From the NCBI RefSeq assembly GCF_013393945.1, contig NZ_CP040297.1, positions 1,752,804 to 1,816,803 on the forward strand: a DNA stretch of 64,000 nt, given 5' to 3'. Source of the DNA: Nostoc sp. TCL26-01. GTDB lineage: Bacteria > Cyanobacteriota > Cyanobacteriia > Cyanobacteriales > Nostocaceae. The position numbers and the translations under genes were made by a program. Of the stretch, positions 28,377 to 37,713 are shown in pieces. Position 1 is the first letter of the stretch. Every line of letters begins with the position of its first letter. The notes under the pieces were generated by a model that was given only the letters and a program-made list of their open reading frames with translations, was not told the origin of the DNA and did not search any database.

Positions 28377-30860
28377 ATGAAGGGCGATCGCACCATGAAA
28401 TTTTCTGTCATCCACAAGCTGAGAATATTATTTATTCTGGCACTAGCAGTCTTATTGACGAATGCTGGAGTTTGCTACAGCCATACCATGAAGTTATTTC
28501 ACAATCAGCAATGGATGACATCTTCCCATACAGTGATTACTCAAATTGAAACTATACTAACAACGTTTCAAGATACTGAAATCAATCAGCAAAATTATTT
28601 GTTAACCAAAAATTTAGATGCACTAAAAGACTATAAAACTTCTAGCCAAAGCACTTTAGATAATATTCAACGGCTGCGTCAAATTACCATAAATCAAAAT
28701 CTATCCCACAAATGGATTTTCTTACTAGAACAAAAGATTAGAGCAAGATTTGCACAATTAACGCAAGAATTTTCTCTTAGTCAAAATCCCAGTTTCACAG
28801 CACAACCGAGGCCAGAAATCCCACAGCTAATTAGCGAACGATTAACTAATGAGCGAAATTCCTTGCAAGAACTGATACAACAATCACAAATAAGTTACCA
28901 GAAAACACTCACTACATTTTCTCTAGCTGTTTTTGTGAATGTACTGTTGCTGTTTTTTCTTTATAAATTACTACAGCGTTATATTGTCAAACTTCAGCAG
29001 ACAGAAACTACTCTTCGCCAAAATGAGCATCGTTTACGAGCAATTTTTGATGCAGAACTAGGGTGTATTCAACTAATTGCTAGGGATGGAACACTCTTAG
29101 AAATTAATGCTTCTGGATTAGCTATGATGGAAGTGGAAAGTACTGAGGCTGTTATTGGTAAGTCTATTAATTGGGTAATTGCCCCAGAGTATCAGCAGGC
29201 TTTTGCAGCTTTACATCAAAGTGTTTGTCAAGGTAATAAAGAAACTTTAGAGTACGAGATTGTAGGATTTAAAGGTACTCGTCGCTGGTGGGAAACTCAT
29301 GCTGTGCCAATAGTTGATGAGTCTGATGGCACATTTTTACATTTAGCAGTGGCGCGGGATATCACTAAGCGCAAGCAAGCAGAACAGAAAATCCGTGAAC
29401 AGAGAGTGCTATTAGATGTCGCCACTGATGCCATTTTAGTCAGAAATATTCACAATCAAATTTTGTTCTGGAATAAAGGTGCAGAACGTTTGTATGGCTG
29501 GAAGATGGAAGAGGCTTTAGGTAAAAATGTCGGGGAACTCCTGCATCACATCAATTCCCCCCAGCAACAAGAAGCACTACTAACTGTGATAGATAAAGGT
29601 GAGTGGCAAGGTGAATTACATCAACTAACTAAAGATGAGCAGAAAGTTATTGTAGAAAGTCGCTGGAAGCTAGTCAAAGACAAAGATGGCCAGCCAAAAT
29701 CAATTTTGAGCGTGAATACAGAAATCACATCCAAAAAACAGCTAGAAGCACAACTATTGCGATCGCAGCGTCTAGAAAGTATTGGTACAATGGCAAGTGG
29801 CATTGCTCACGATCTTAACAATATCCTCGCGCCAATTTTAATGTCGGTGCAGCTCTTACAGATGAAGTTGCATGACCCGCAAATGCAAAAGGTACTGAAT
29901 ACTTTAGAGAATAACGTCAAACGCGGGGCAAATTTACTCAAGCAGGTATTATCGTTTGCACGGGGTATTGAAGGGAAAAAGACAATTGTCCAAATCAGAC
30001 AATTACTGATAGAAGTTGAGCAAATTGTCCAGCAAACATTTCCTAAGTCAATTATCTGCCATACCAATATCCCAGAAAATCTTTGGCACGTGTCGGGAGA
30101 TACAACTCAGCTACATCAGGTGTTGATGAATCTTGTACTCAACGCCCGTGATGCCATGCCTCATGGTGGTACATTGAACATCAGCGCCGAAAATGTGGTG
30201 CTGGCTCCTGAAGGTGGTGCTTATATTGTCATATATGTAGAGGATACTGGTTTAGGCATTCCATCCAAAATTCAACAACAGATTTTTGAACCATTTTTTT
30301 CGACAAAAGACATCGGCAAAGGTACAGGTTTAGGACTATCTACGGCTTTAAGTATTATTAATAACCACGGTGGTTTTATCAACGTCAAGAGTGAGGAAAG
30401 TCAAGGTACGCAATTTCAGGTGTATTTACCTGCTTTGCTATCTAACACTCAGTTAGTTAATTCTGAGGAGACAGAATTACTTACGGGTAACGGTGAAGAA
30501 ATTTTAGTAGTAGATGATGAAGCTATTATCCGGGAAATTACTAAGTCATCTCTAGAAGCATATAATTATCGAGTACTCACAGCTAGCGATGGTGAAGAAG
30601 CAATATCTATTTATACACAATATCAACAAAAAATTAGTGTTGTCTTGTTAGATATGATGATGCCGACAATGGATGGAGCGATCGCTATTCGTCAACTCAA
30701 AAATATCAATCCCGATGTCAAAATTATTGCCATTAGTGGATTGTTATCCGAACCTGATGCCGGGGTAATTTTGAGTATGGGTGTCAAAGCATTTTTGTCT
30801 AAACCCTGCACTGCCAAAGAGTTAGCTCAAACAATTAATGCGGTAAATGTTAGTGGCTAG
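28377..30860 (+). CDS. Hybrid sensor histidine kinase with two PAS domains and C-terminal receiver
   Basis: This is a membrane sensor kinase; the ATG at 28377 gives 827 aa (a TTG at 28356 and an ATG at 28395 are alternatives). There is a TM helix at about residues 14-34, a roughly 150-aa extracytoplasmic helical domain of CHASE3-like character, and a second TM at about 178-198. Two PAS domains follow at about 215-330 and 335-455. The HisKA H-box is GTMASGIAHDLNNILAPIL with His478; HATPase motifs are NLVLNARDAMPHGG, DTGLGIP and GTGLGLS. The C-terminal REC domain has VVDDEA, phosphoacceptor Asp759 in VVLLDMMMP, and Lys in LSKPC. The signal is unknown. Confidence 0.9.
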   Translation: MKGDRTMKFSVIHKLRILFILALAVLLTNAGVCYSHTMKLFHNQQWMTSSHTVITQIETILTTFQDTEINQQNYLLTKNLDALKDYKTSSQSTLDNIQRLRQITINQNLSHKWIFLLEQKIRARFAQLTQEFSLSQNPSFTAQPRPEIPQLISERLTNERNSLQELIQQSQISYQKTLTTFSLAVFVNVLLLFFLYKLLQRYIVKLQQTETTLRQNEHRLRAIFDAELGCIQLIARDGTLLEINASGLAMMEVESTEAVIGKSINWVIAPEYQQAFAALHQSVCQGNKETLEYEIVGFKGTRRWWETHAVPIVDESDGTFLHLAVARDITKRKQAEQKIREQRVLLDVATDAILVRNIHNQILFWNKGAERLYGWKMEEALGKNVGELLHHINSPQQQEALLTVIDKGEWQGELHQLTKDEQKVIVESRWKLVKDKDGQPKSILSVNTEITSKKQLEAQLLRSQRLESIGTMASGIAHDLNNILAPILMSVQLLQMKLHDPQMQKVLNTLENNVKRGANLLKQVLSFARGIEGKKTIVQIRQLLIEVEQIVQQTFPKSIICHTNIPENLWHVSGDTTQLHQVLMNLVLNARDAMPHGGTLNISAENVVLAPEGGAYIVIYVEDTGLGIPSKIQQQIFEPFFSTKDIGKGTGLGLSTALSIINNHGGFINVKSEESQGTQFQVYLPALLSNTQLVNSEETELLTGNGEEILVVDDEAIIREITKSSLEAYNYRVLTASDGEEAISIYTQYQQKISVVLLDMMMPTMDGAIAIRQLKNINPDVKIIAISGLLSEPDAGVILSMGVKAFLSKPCTAKELAQTINAVNVSG

Positions 30861-31054
30861 TGGGCAGTTGTGTGTTGTCATTTGTTTGTATAAATAAAGA
30901 TTGACCACTGACTACCAATAAAATAAACACACTTTCACTACTAACTACAGATCAATCACTATTAACAAAATAAACAAAGAATTCTTAGAAAATACATGAT
31001 TTTACTTTGGTGTTTTTGTTAATATTAATGAAATTTTTATAAAAAAGTAGCACT

Positions 31055-32095
31055 ATGGCTTTATATGCAGAATTGCATAGACACTTGGGTGGTTCCGTTG
31101 TTCCCCGTGTCTTGTGGCGCTATTTCGAGCGTCATTCATCAGAGTTAATTTCTCGGTTTGCGGAGTATGCAGAATTTGAAGATTTTTACACCCGTCCCCG
31201 CAATACCTTAGATGAGTACCTAGAACTACACACTTTAGTGGAAAGTGTGCAGACAGTAGATACCCTACCTTACTTTATTTATCGTTTGGTCAGGGGTGCG
31301 TATATTTTTGAAAACTTGGCTTATCTGGAACTGCGCTACACCCCTTACTTACGTACACCAGCACATCTGAGTCAGTCCGAGAGAATTGACAAGATGGCAG
31401 AAATCGTCGGGGTGGTAGGACAAGCCAGCAGCCTCAGAGAATATCCCATTGTGACTAGTCAAATCTTGTGTATGCACACACGCCTACCCTATGAGGTAAA
31501 TAAGGCGATCGTTGATTTAGCCGCGCAAAACAAACATTTTGTCTGTGGAATAGATGTAGCTGGGGGTGATAGTCATTATGCCGATCGCCTGCCAGAATGG
31601 ATTAGTTTATATGAATATGCGCGATCGCTGGGAATTAACACCACCGGACATTTTTACGAAACCACAGCTGGCTGTTACCCAGAAATGCTCCCATACCTGA
31701 TGCGGATTGGTCATGGTATCCAAATTCCCCTACTATATCCAGAATTACTGGCAGATGTAGCTAAACGTGGTCAGTGTTTGGAAGTCTGTCCGACAACCTA
31801 TATCAAAACTGGCACTTTACAAGATATCCGTCAACTCAAGTTAGTTTTTGACCGTTGTTTTGATGCTGGAGTAGATATCGCCATTTGTACCGATAACGCC
31901 GGGTTGCATAATGTCCGTCTACCTTTCGAGTATGAAAATCTCCTGACTTACGACATTATCAACTTTGAACAGTTGCAAGCCTGTCAGGATGCAGCCTTCC
32001 GCCATGCTTTTGCTTGGCCTTATGGTCAACGTCCTGCATCTTTGTTGAACGGATTGCTAAAGCCAGAAACTACCAGGGCTTTAGCAAGTAACTAA
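31055..32095 (+). CDS. Adenosine deaminase family protein (variant active site)
   Basis: The 346-aa metal-dependent hydrolase has the ADA layout: zinc-binding ELHRHLGGS with His8 and His10, GIDVAGGD, a GHFYETT segment supplying the third His and the general-acid Glu, IGHGIQ, and CTDNAGL where the last metal Asp sits. In classical ADA the last motif is TDDP; here the second Asp is Asn and Pro is replaced, so substrate specificity may differ. It could act on adenosine, a modified nucleoside or adenine. It is a single gene followed by a hairpin cluster. Confidence 0.82.
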   Translation: MALYAELHRHLGGSVVPRVLWRYFERHSSELISRFAEYAEFEDFYTRPRNTLDEYLELHTLVESVQTVDTLPYFIYRLVRGAYIFENLAYLELRYTPYLRTPAHLSQSERIDKMAEIVGVVGQASSLREYPIVTSQILCMHTRLPYEVNKAIVDLAAQNKHFVCGIDVAGGDSHYADRLPEWISLYEYARSLGINTTGHFYETTAGCYPEMLPYLMRIGHGIQIPLLYPELLADVAKRGQCLEVCPTTYIKTGTLQDIRQLKLVFDRCFDAGVDIAICTDNAGLHNVRLPFEYENLLTYDIINFEQLQACQDAAFRHAFAWPYGQRPASLLNGLLKPETTRALASN

Positions 32096-32199
32096 ATTAA
32101 CGTGAATTCCACAGACCTCATACCAATTCACAAAAATCCTGATATGTGTAGCTTACTCGTGGGTATTGTCCCCCACCATGAAAATGGACTATAATATCC

Positions 32200-32260
32200 A
32201 GTCCTCTTGAGAGGACTTTAGCTATGAGACAGGGATTGTAAATCCCTGTCAGACTGACAG
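32200..32260. terminator. Cluster of three perfect palindromes between convergent genes
   Basis: AGTCCTCT-TG-AGAGGACT (32200-32217), GACAGGGATT-GTA-AATCCCTGTC (32228-32250) and CTGTCA-GAC-TGACAG (32246-32260) lie between the ADA-like and pilT gene ends. The last two share an arm and could switch pairing. There is no strong T-run, so terminator function is inferred from position. The motif may also be a dispersed repeat. Confidence 0.55.
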
Positions 32261-32335
32261 ACGGGCGGTTTCACATTTGGCGCAATTCATCTCATCATCT
32301 CCCTCTGGGTGAGCGATAGGCTTCTACTGCTTAAG

Positions 32336-33613
32336 CTAAACTCGTCCTCGGAGAAACTGAGCCATTTCATTAGGAGTTGGTGACATTTCCAACGCAGTTT
32401 CTTCCGTAATCCGACCTTCTTGATAAAGATTGAGCAACGACTGATTCATCGTAATCATGCCATCAAAGCTCGCTTGCTTCATCAATTCGGTAATTTCATC
32501 GTACTTACCGTCTTTAATCCACTCTTTGATTGCTTCCGTATTAATCAGGATATCGTGGAAAGCCGCCCGCTTACCATCAGTAGTCCGGCACAAGCCTTGA
32601 GCGATTACTGCCACTAACGACTCAGCCAAAGCTACCCGCATCGCATCTTGTTCCTCACCTGAGTACAAATTGAGAATCCGTTCAATAGTCTTCACCGCAC
32701 TATTAGTATGCAGAGTTCCCATAACTAAGTGACCAGTTTGTGCCGCCTTCAGGGCAGTGTTTACCGTCTCCTTATCCCGCATTTCCCCCACCAGAATCAA
32801 GTCTGGATCTTCCCGCAAAGCCGCTTTCAGCGCATTATCAAATTTACGGGTGTGCATTCCCACTTCCCGTTGCTTAATCAGAGACTTGCGACTTTGGTGA
32901 ACAAATTCCACTGGATCTTCAATAGTGATGATGTGTTTAGGCATCTCTCGATTAATATAATCAATCATTGCCGCCATCGTCGTCGATTTACCAGAACCAG
33001 TAGGGCCAGTCACCAAAATTAAACCCTTATGGTAGTGACAAATATCTCGAAATATTGGTGGTAATCGCAACTGATCAATCGACAATATTTTCAGAGGAAT
33101 CAACCGCAACACCATCGAATAACCCTTGAGAGAGTCAAAAATATTAATCCGGACACGTGCAAATTCGTACTGAGTCGCCCCATCGAATTCTAAGTGTTCC
33201 TGGAAGCGCTGGATTTCCGCCTCCGTCATAATTTCCCGCATCCAACTCATAAAAATTGCTTTGTCCGTTTCGGGATAGTCGGTGGGATTAATTTCACCTC
33301 GGTTACGGAAGCGGGGTATTTCACCTACACCCAAGTGAATATCCGAATATCCATTATCAAAAGCTTCTTTAATAATCTGTGCCAAAGTCAAATTGGGACT
33401 GCTGGTAGATGCCGTTATTGGTGGCGGAGTTCCAGGACGATGAGCTGGCGGAGGCGGTGGTACTGGTTGATTCGGACTTCTATTGACTGACATATCCAAC
33501 GTTTGTGTCTGTTGGCGTTGGGTTACTAACGTTGGTGGGGGTGGCGGTGGTACTGGTGGTACATTCCGAGCAACAACAGGATTAGAACTAGATGGATGGG
33601 AGGATTCTGTCAT
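32336..33613 (-). CDS. PilT-type type IV pilus retraction ATPase with proline-rich N-terminus
   Basis: The 425-aa product is a secretion/pilus ATPase of the PilT group, which powers pilus retraction and twitching motility (hormogonium motility or phototaxis in filamentous cyanobacteria). Residues about 1-75 are an unusual Pro-rich disordered tail (VPPVPPPPPPTLV and VPPPPPAHRPGTPPP). The PilT N-domain follows (IIKEAFDNGYSDIHLGVGE), then Walker A GPTGSGKST, Walker B LILVGEMRD and the His box GTLHTNSAVKTIERI. The C-terminal region has AIKEWIKDGK in place of the canonical AIRNLIREGK, so it may be a PilT2-like paralogue. No pil genes adjoin it. Confidence 0.85.
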   Translation of the reverse strand: MTESSHPSSSNPVVARNVPPVPPPPPPTLVTQRQQTQTLDMSVNRSPNQPVPPPPPAHRPGTPPPITASTSSPNLTLAQIIKEAFDNGYSDIHLGVGEIPRFRNRGEINPTDYPETDKAIFMSWMREIMTEAEIQRFQEHLEFDGATQYEFARVRINIFDSLKGYSMVLRLIPLKILSIDQLRLPPIFRDICHYHKGLILVTGPTGSGKSTTMAAMIDYINREMPKHIITIEDPVEFVHQSRKSLIKQREVGMHTRKFDNALKAALREDPDLILVGEMRDKETVNTALKAAQTGHLVMGTLHTNSAVKTIERILNLYSGEEQDAMRVALAESLVAVIAQGLCRTTDGKRAAFHDILINTEAIKEWIKDGKYDEITELMKQASFDGMITMNQSLLNLYQEGRITEETALEMSPTPNEMAQFLRGRV

Positions 33614-34315
33614 ATATCTTTATGATTAAGCTGTTATCAGAGTGAAAAAACAATAGAACTGATTTAGTGGTTCAGAAAACGCCAAGAGACGGAATTACAA
33701 GTGTTTACCTAAATGAAACGGCAAAGTAACATTTCGTTACAATTAGACCGAGTTTGTCGTATCTTTTTTTACTCTTAAAAAATTCCAAAAAACTCATCCT
33801 CATATAAACTGGTTTAACTCAACGCTTCAGAATTAACATCAGTAAATATATAGTCAATTAACAGTATTTTTTTATGCAATAAACTCTTTATAAGAAGTTT
33901 CTATTCATTTAAATGAGAGGATTTCTACTGACTCACCCTCAACTGGCTAGCAACTAACAGCAAAATCATCTCTAGATATTTTGTTGAGCTTAGTTAGAGA
34001 ATTATGAGAGACTCAGGCATTTCAGATAAGAAATGTTAAGCAGAGGCTAAACAAAAGGCTTGCCATGAACTTTTAGTAGAAGGGCTTTTGTCTTCTACTC
34101 CTCTAGACAGATAACAAAAGCTAGATTCAGGTGGAAACGTAAATTCAACTTTACATTCATCATTGAAAAAAATTAATTGTAAAGTTTAATAAATAAATGC
34201 TCATTTTCACAGATGAGTTTTATATACTGAAACTTCATTAAAGTATTCAGTTTGTAAGCAAAAAGCGAAACATTACTGAATTAGTAAATTGCTGTGTATT
34301 TTAGGAGGAAAAGTC
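33614..34315. other. 702-bp AT-rich spacer, no gene seen
   Basis: It separates the divergent pilT and small membrane-protein genes. One hairpin, AGTAGAAG/CTTCTACT with a 9-nt loop, is at 34075-34099. I see no STRR, which is unusual for a long spacer here, and no open frame of note. A long leader or regulatory region for either neighbour is possible. Confidence 0.5.
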
Positions 34316-34690
34316 ATGGTTTCGGCTCAAAGCTCTAATCTCGGAAAGACCTACTCCTGGTTGGTTATCAAAAGCTTTTTAATATGGACTTTTACGTTGG
34401 CAGTGTGCTTGTTAGTTGTCGGTTTTCCACTAGTTGTATTGATGGCTACGGTTGGATGTCTATTGTCGATTGTGTTGCAATCTGTCATGCCTGTTAGTGC
34501 AGTTTTGCTAGTAGCAGGTGGCTTAATTATGTTCAATGTCATGGCCGTTTTAATCGGTGCTGGTGTGTTAACTGCTAAAGGTGTACACCCTACAGATATG
34601 CAATGGTTAAGCTGGTTGCACGGTGAAGAAGACCAAATGCAAAAAACCGTCTATGCCTCTTGTCCTCTAACTTGCGACATCAAGCTATAG
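34316..34690 (+). CDS. Small membrane protein of unknown function
   Basis: I do not recognise this 124-aa product. The ATG at 34316 follows a very strong ribosome-binding site, AGGAGGAAAAGTC. Two or three hydrophobic helices (SFLIWTFTLAVCLLVVGFPL, VLMATVGCLLSIVLQ and AVLLVAGGLIMFNVMAVLIG) are followed by a short soluble tail with two cysteines (ASCPLTCDIKL). A clear terminator follows, so it is monocistronic. The strong translation signal and the long upstream region suggest a regulated, well-expressed protein. Confidence 0.7.
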   Translation: MVSAQSSNLGKTYSWLVIKSFLIWTFTLAVCLLVVGFPLVVLMATVGCLLSIVLQSVMPVSAVLLVAGGLIMFNVMAVLIGAGVLTAKGVHPTDMQWLSWLHGEEDQMQKTVYASCPLTCDIKL

Positions 34691-34724
34691 TTACTAACCG
34701 CAAAATTCGACAACAGTACATCTG

Positions 34725-34745
34725 CCCGGTCAAGCCGGGTTTTTT
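34725..34745 (+). terminator. Intrinsic terminator
   Basis: CCCGG-TCAAG-CCGGG is followed by TTTTTT, 35 bp after the small membrane-protein stop codon. It is a classic short GC stem with a U-tail. Confidence 0.85.
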
Positions 34746-34755
34746 CATGGCTAAA

Positions 34756-34866
34756 TGAGAGGGGTAATGGGTAATGGGTAAGAGTTTTACCAATGACTAA
34801 TGACTAATGACCATTGACTAATGACTAATGACCAATGACTATTGACTATTGACTAATGACCAATGA
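34756..34866. repeat. STRR tract running into the helicase start codon
   Basis: AATGGGT units (34767-34782) and about ten TGACTAA/TGACCAA/TGACTAT heptamers (34793-34870) precede the helicase. The start ATG at 34863 is itself part of an AATGACC unit. Confidence 0.85.
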
Positions 34867-37031
34867 CCAATACCTTCAATAAACTTGCACCATTTATTCA
34901 AGAATATATTTATCATCATCAATGGACTGAATTAAGACCAGTGCAAACAGCAGCTTGTCAAGTGATATTTGACAGCGATGCTCATTTATTAATTGCTGCC
35001 GCCACGGCTGCGGGGAAAACAGAAGCAGCATTTTTACCTGTTTTGACACTATTGCACCAAAACCCAACTACTAGTATTGGTGCGTTATATATCAGCCCCA
35101 TCAAAGCCTTAATTAATGACCAATTTGCACGCCTTAACGACATACTCAAATCAGCCAATATTCCTGTTTACCATTGGCATGGTGATGTTGCTCAAAGTCG
35201 GAAAAAGAAACTTTTACAAAATCCTCAAGGCATTCTGCAAATTACACCAGAATCCTTAGAAAGTTTATTGGTGAATAGACATAAAGAAATATTGCGTTTA
35301 TTTGGAGATTTAAAATTTGTCATCATTGATGAGATTCACGCCTTTATGGGTTCGGAACGCGGTTGTCAAATTATTTGTCAATTGCAGCGTTTAGCAAACT
35401 TGACACAAACACAACCCCGCCGCATTGGTTTATCAGCAACTTTAGGTGATTACTCAATGGCGGAAGATTGGCTGCGTTCAGGAACAGATAAACAAGTAGT
35501 GACACCTCAAGTCGAAGCTGGAAAACGCCAAATTAAATTAGCTGTAGAACACTTTTATATTGCTGATGATGTTGATGAGTCAGAGATAACAGCTTACGAA
35601 CAATATATTTTTAATTTGAGCGTATCTCGTAAATGTTTAATCTTTGCTAATAATCGCACACAAACTGAATCAATAATTGCCTCTTTGCGAAAAATTGCCA
35701 CTCAAAAAGCCTTACCAGATATCTATCACGTCCATCATGGCAGTATATCAGCTAGTTTGCGACAAGCGGCTGAAAATGCTATGCGAGAACCAAATACTCC
35801 GGCAGTGACTGCGGCAACACTGACACTAGAATTAGGTATTGATATTGGGCATTTAGAGCGAGTCATTCAGTTAGAATCACCTTTATCTGTAGCGAGTTTT
35901 TTACAACGTTTGGGACGGGCAGGAAGAAGAGGTGAAGCTGCGGATATGCGCTTTGTTTGTGCTGAAGATGAACTTGCAACTGAAGCATCGTTACCAGAAC
36001 AAATTCCTTGGCAGCTTCTACAATGTATAGCTATTATTCAACTTTATTTAGAAGAACGTTGGATTGAACCCATTCAGCCAATTAAATATCCGTTTAGCTT
36101 GCTATATCACCAGACAATGAGTATTTTAGTAGCAAATGCAGAGATTTCTCCTGCTGCTCTAGCTAGACAGGTTTTAAGTTTACCTCCATTTGCGGCTATT
36201 ACTCAAGCAGATTTTAAGTTATTACTGCGTTATTTAATTGATATTGGTCATATTCAACATACTGAACAAAATAAATTAATTTTAGGTTTGGCGGGAGAAC
36301 GAATCGTTGGTAAGTTTCAGTTTTATGCTGTCTTTGCTGATCATCAAGAATATAGTGTGAAGCAAGGTACAAAAGAAATTGGCAGTGTGATTACCTTACC
36401 TACTGTGGGTAATCAATTTGCTTTGGCGGGTATAACTTGGGAAGTGGTGGAAGTTGACTTTAAAAAAAGAGTTATTTTTGTCAAACAGGTAGAAGGTAAA
36501 GCCACTAGTTATTGGCGTGGTGGTAGTGGTCAGATTCACACTAAAGTTTTGCAAAGAATGCGCCGGGTTTTATGGGAAGACGTGGAGTATAGTTACTTGC
36601 AAAAAAATGCTCAACGACGTTTAAAACTTGTTCGTGAACTTGCACAGCAAGCAGGATTACATGAGCAAAATATTGTGCAATTAGAGCAGGGTAGATGTTG
36701 TATTTTCCCTTGGATGGGGACGATCGCCTATCGTACCCTAGAAAGGTTACTCAATACCTTTTGTCGTGAATCGTTGGCAATTAGTAGTATTGGTGGTGTC
36801 AATCCTTATTATTTTCATATTAAGTTAGGTAAAGATAAATTTACTTATCTTCAGAAAGAAATTGTTTCTTTATGTGAGCAGAGAATTATGCCGGAAGATT
36901 TAGTCAGTTCTGCGGAAGCACCCCAAATGCAGAAGTATGACGAATTTATTCCCCACTCGCTTTTAAGAAGGGCGTTTGCTTATGATTACTTGGATATGGA
37001 TGAACTGAGGCAGATAGTCAGCCAGTGGTAG
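34863..37031 (+). CDS. DExH-box helicase, Lhr/Ski2-like (orphan)
   Basis: The 722-aa superfamily 2 helicase has a Q-motif region (RPVQTAACQVI), Walker A AATAAGKTEAAFLP, motif Ia YISPIKALIND, DEIHAF (motif II), SATLGD (III), HHGSISASLRQAAENAM and TATLTLELGIDIG (V), and QRLGRAGRRGEA (VI). A C-terminal region of about 300 aa includes a winged-helix-like part and a beta-rich part (VGNQFALAGITWEVVEV), as in Lhr-type helicases. Comparable helicases occur in DNA repair and in several defence islands, but no partner gene adjoins it here. The start codon lies in a repeat without a ribosome-binding site. Confidence 0.82.
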   Translation: MTNTFNKLAPFIQEYIYHHQWTELRPVQTAACQVIFDSDAHLLIAAATAAGKTEAAFLPVLTLLHQNPTTSIGALYISPIKALINDQFARLNDILKSANIPVYHWHGDVAQSRKKKLLQNPQGILQITPESLESLLVNRHKEILRLFGDLKFVIIDEIHAFMGSERGCQIICQLQRLANLTQTQPRRIGLSATLGDYSMAEDWLRSGTDKQVVTPQVEAGKRQIKLAVEHFYIADDVDESEITAYEQYIFNLSVSRKCLIFANNRTQTESIIASLRKIATQKALPDIYHVHHGSISASLRQAAENAMREPNTPAVTAATLTLELGIDIGHLERVIQLESPLSVASFLQRLGRAGRRGEAADMRFVCAEDELATEASLPEQIPWQLLQCIAIIQLYLEERWIEPIQPIKYPFSLLYHQTMSILVANAEISPAALARQVLSLPPFAAITQADFKLLLRYLIDIGHIQHTEQNKLILGLAGERIVGKFQFYAVFADHQEYSVKQGTKEIGSVITLPTVGNQFALAGITWEVVEVDFKKRVIFVKQVEGKATSYWRGGSGQIHTKVLQRMRRVLWEDVEYSYLQKNAQRRLKLVRELAQQAGLHEQNIVQLEQGRCCIFPWMGTIAYRTLERLLNTFCRESLAISSIGGVNPYYFHIKLGKDKFTYLQKEIVSLCEQRIMPEDLVSSAEAPQMQKYDEFIPHSLLRRAFAYDYLDMDELRQIVSQW

Positions 37032-37043
37032 TTATTACAGATT

Positions 37044-37109
37044 CTTTTGTGTCTTTGTGTCTCTGTGGTGAGAAAATTTATTTAACCACAAAAGCACAGA
37101 GACACAAAG
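37044..37109. repeat. Dispersed inverted repeat, copy B, at a convergent gene junction
   Basis: CTTTGTGTCTCTGTGGT (37053-37069) pairs with ACCACAAAAGCACAGAGACACAAAG (positions 37085-37109) around an AT-rich loop. It lies between the 3' ends of the helicase and pentapeptide genes, where it could serve as a bidirectional terminator. Confidence 0.8.
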
Positions 37110-37123
37110 TTTAAGTCAATAGA

Positions 37124-37699
37124 TTAGGGACAAAATAGAGTGTCACGGGTATCTCGTCCTGTAGTCGGATTTGTACCTTGGGCAACTTTACACAATTTTT
37201 TCTGCTCATCTGGACGTAACAGGACATCGGTAAAATCTGCACCGTCAATAATTGCACCATCAAACTTAGCATTGGCTGCAAAAGCACCTTCCAAGATGGC
37301 ATTTGTTAAATTGCTTTTGATGAGACGAGCAGAGTCTAAAGTGGAGTTTGTCAAATTTGCACCTTCTAGATTTGCTGATTCTAAGTTGGCAGCAAAGAAA
37401 CTCACACCCTGTAAATTAGATTTACTAAAGTTACTCTGGCGGAGGTTGGCTTTAGTAAAGCTAGAGTCTGTTAAATCACGTCCTGAAAAATCAGCTTCTA
37501 CTAAAATTTCTTTGTTGTACTCAAGTGCTAAAGCTGGGGGAGTAAAACCGGCAATTGTCGTGATGCCCAATACTACCCAAAGCAATAGACTGAGTAAATT
37601 AACCCAAATTCGCTGAGATTTTTGATGCTCTAACCCAAACAGAGTTTTGATAGGTTTGAGCAGAGAACCGAACAAGCGATCGCTTAATTTAGAATTCAT
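37124..37699 (-). CDS. Pentapeptide-repeat protein, membrane-anchored or lumenal
   Basis: The ATG at 37699 gives 191 aa; an upstream ATG at 37735 would overlap the divergent yraN gene. A hydrophobic segment at about residues 32-52 (LLSLLLWVVLGITTIAGF followed by TPPALA) ends in a signal-peptidase-like Ala motif, so the protein is exported, probably to the thylakoid lumen or periplasm. Residues about 65-160 are A(D/N)LXX pentapeptide repeats (SKSNLQGVSFFAANLESANL) forming a right-handed beta-helix. A C-terminal two-cysteine tail (KKLCKVAQG and LFCP) resembles lumenal pentapeptide proteins. The role is unknown. Confidence 0.83.
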   Translation of the reverse strand: MNSKLSDRLFGSLLKPIKTLFGLEHQKSQRIWVNLLSLLLWVVLGITTIAGFTPPALALEYNKEILVEADFSGRDLTDSSFTKANLRQSNFSKSNLQGVSFFAANLESANLEGANLTNSTLDSARLIKSNLTNAILEGAFAANAKFDGAIIDGADFTDVLLRPDEQKKLCKVAQGTNPTTGRDTRDTLFCP

Positions 37700-37713
37700 G
37701 CTATTTTTAGCCA

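Noticed and set aside
33614..34315. Possible tRNA or small RNA in the long spacer
   Set aside because: No cloverleaf or strong folded structure was visible beyond one 8-bp hairpin.
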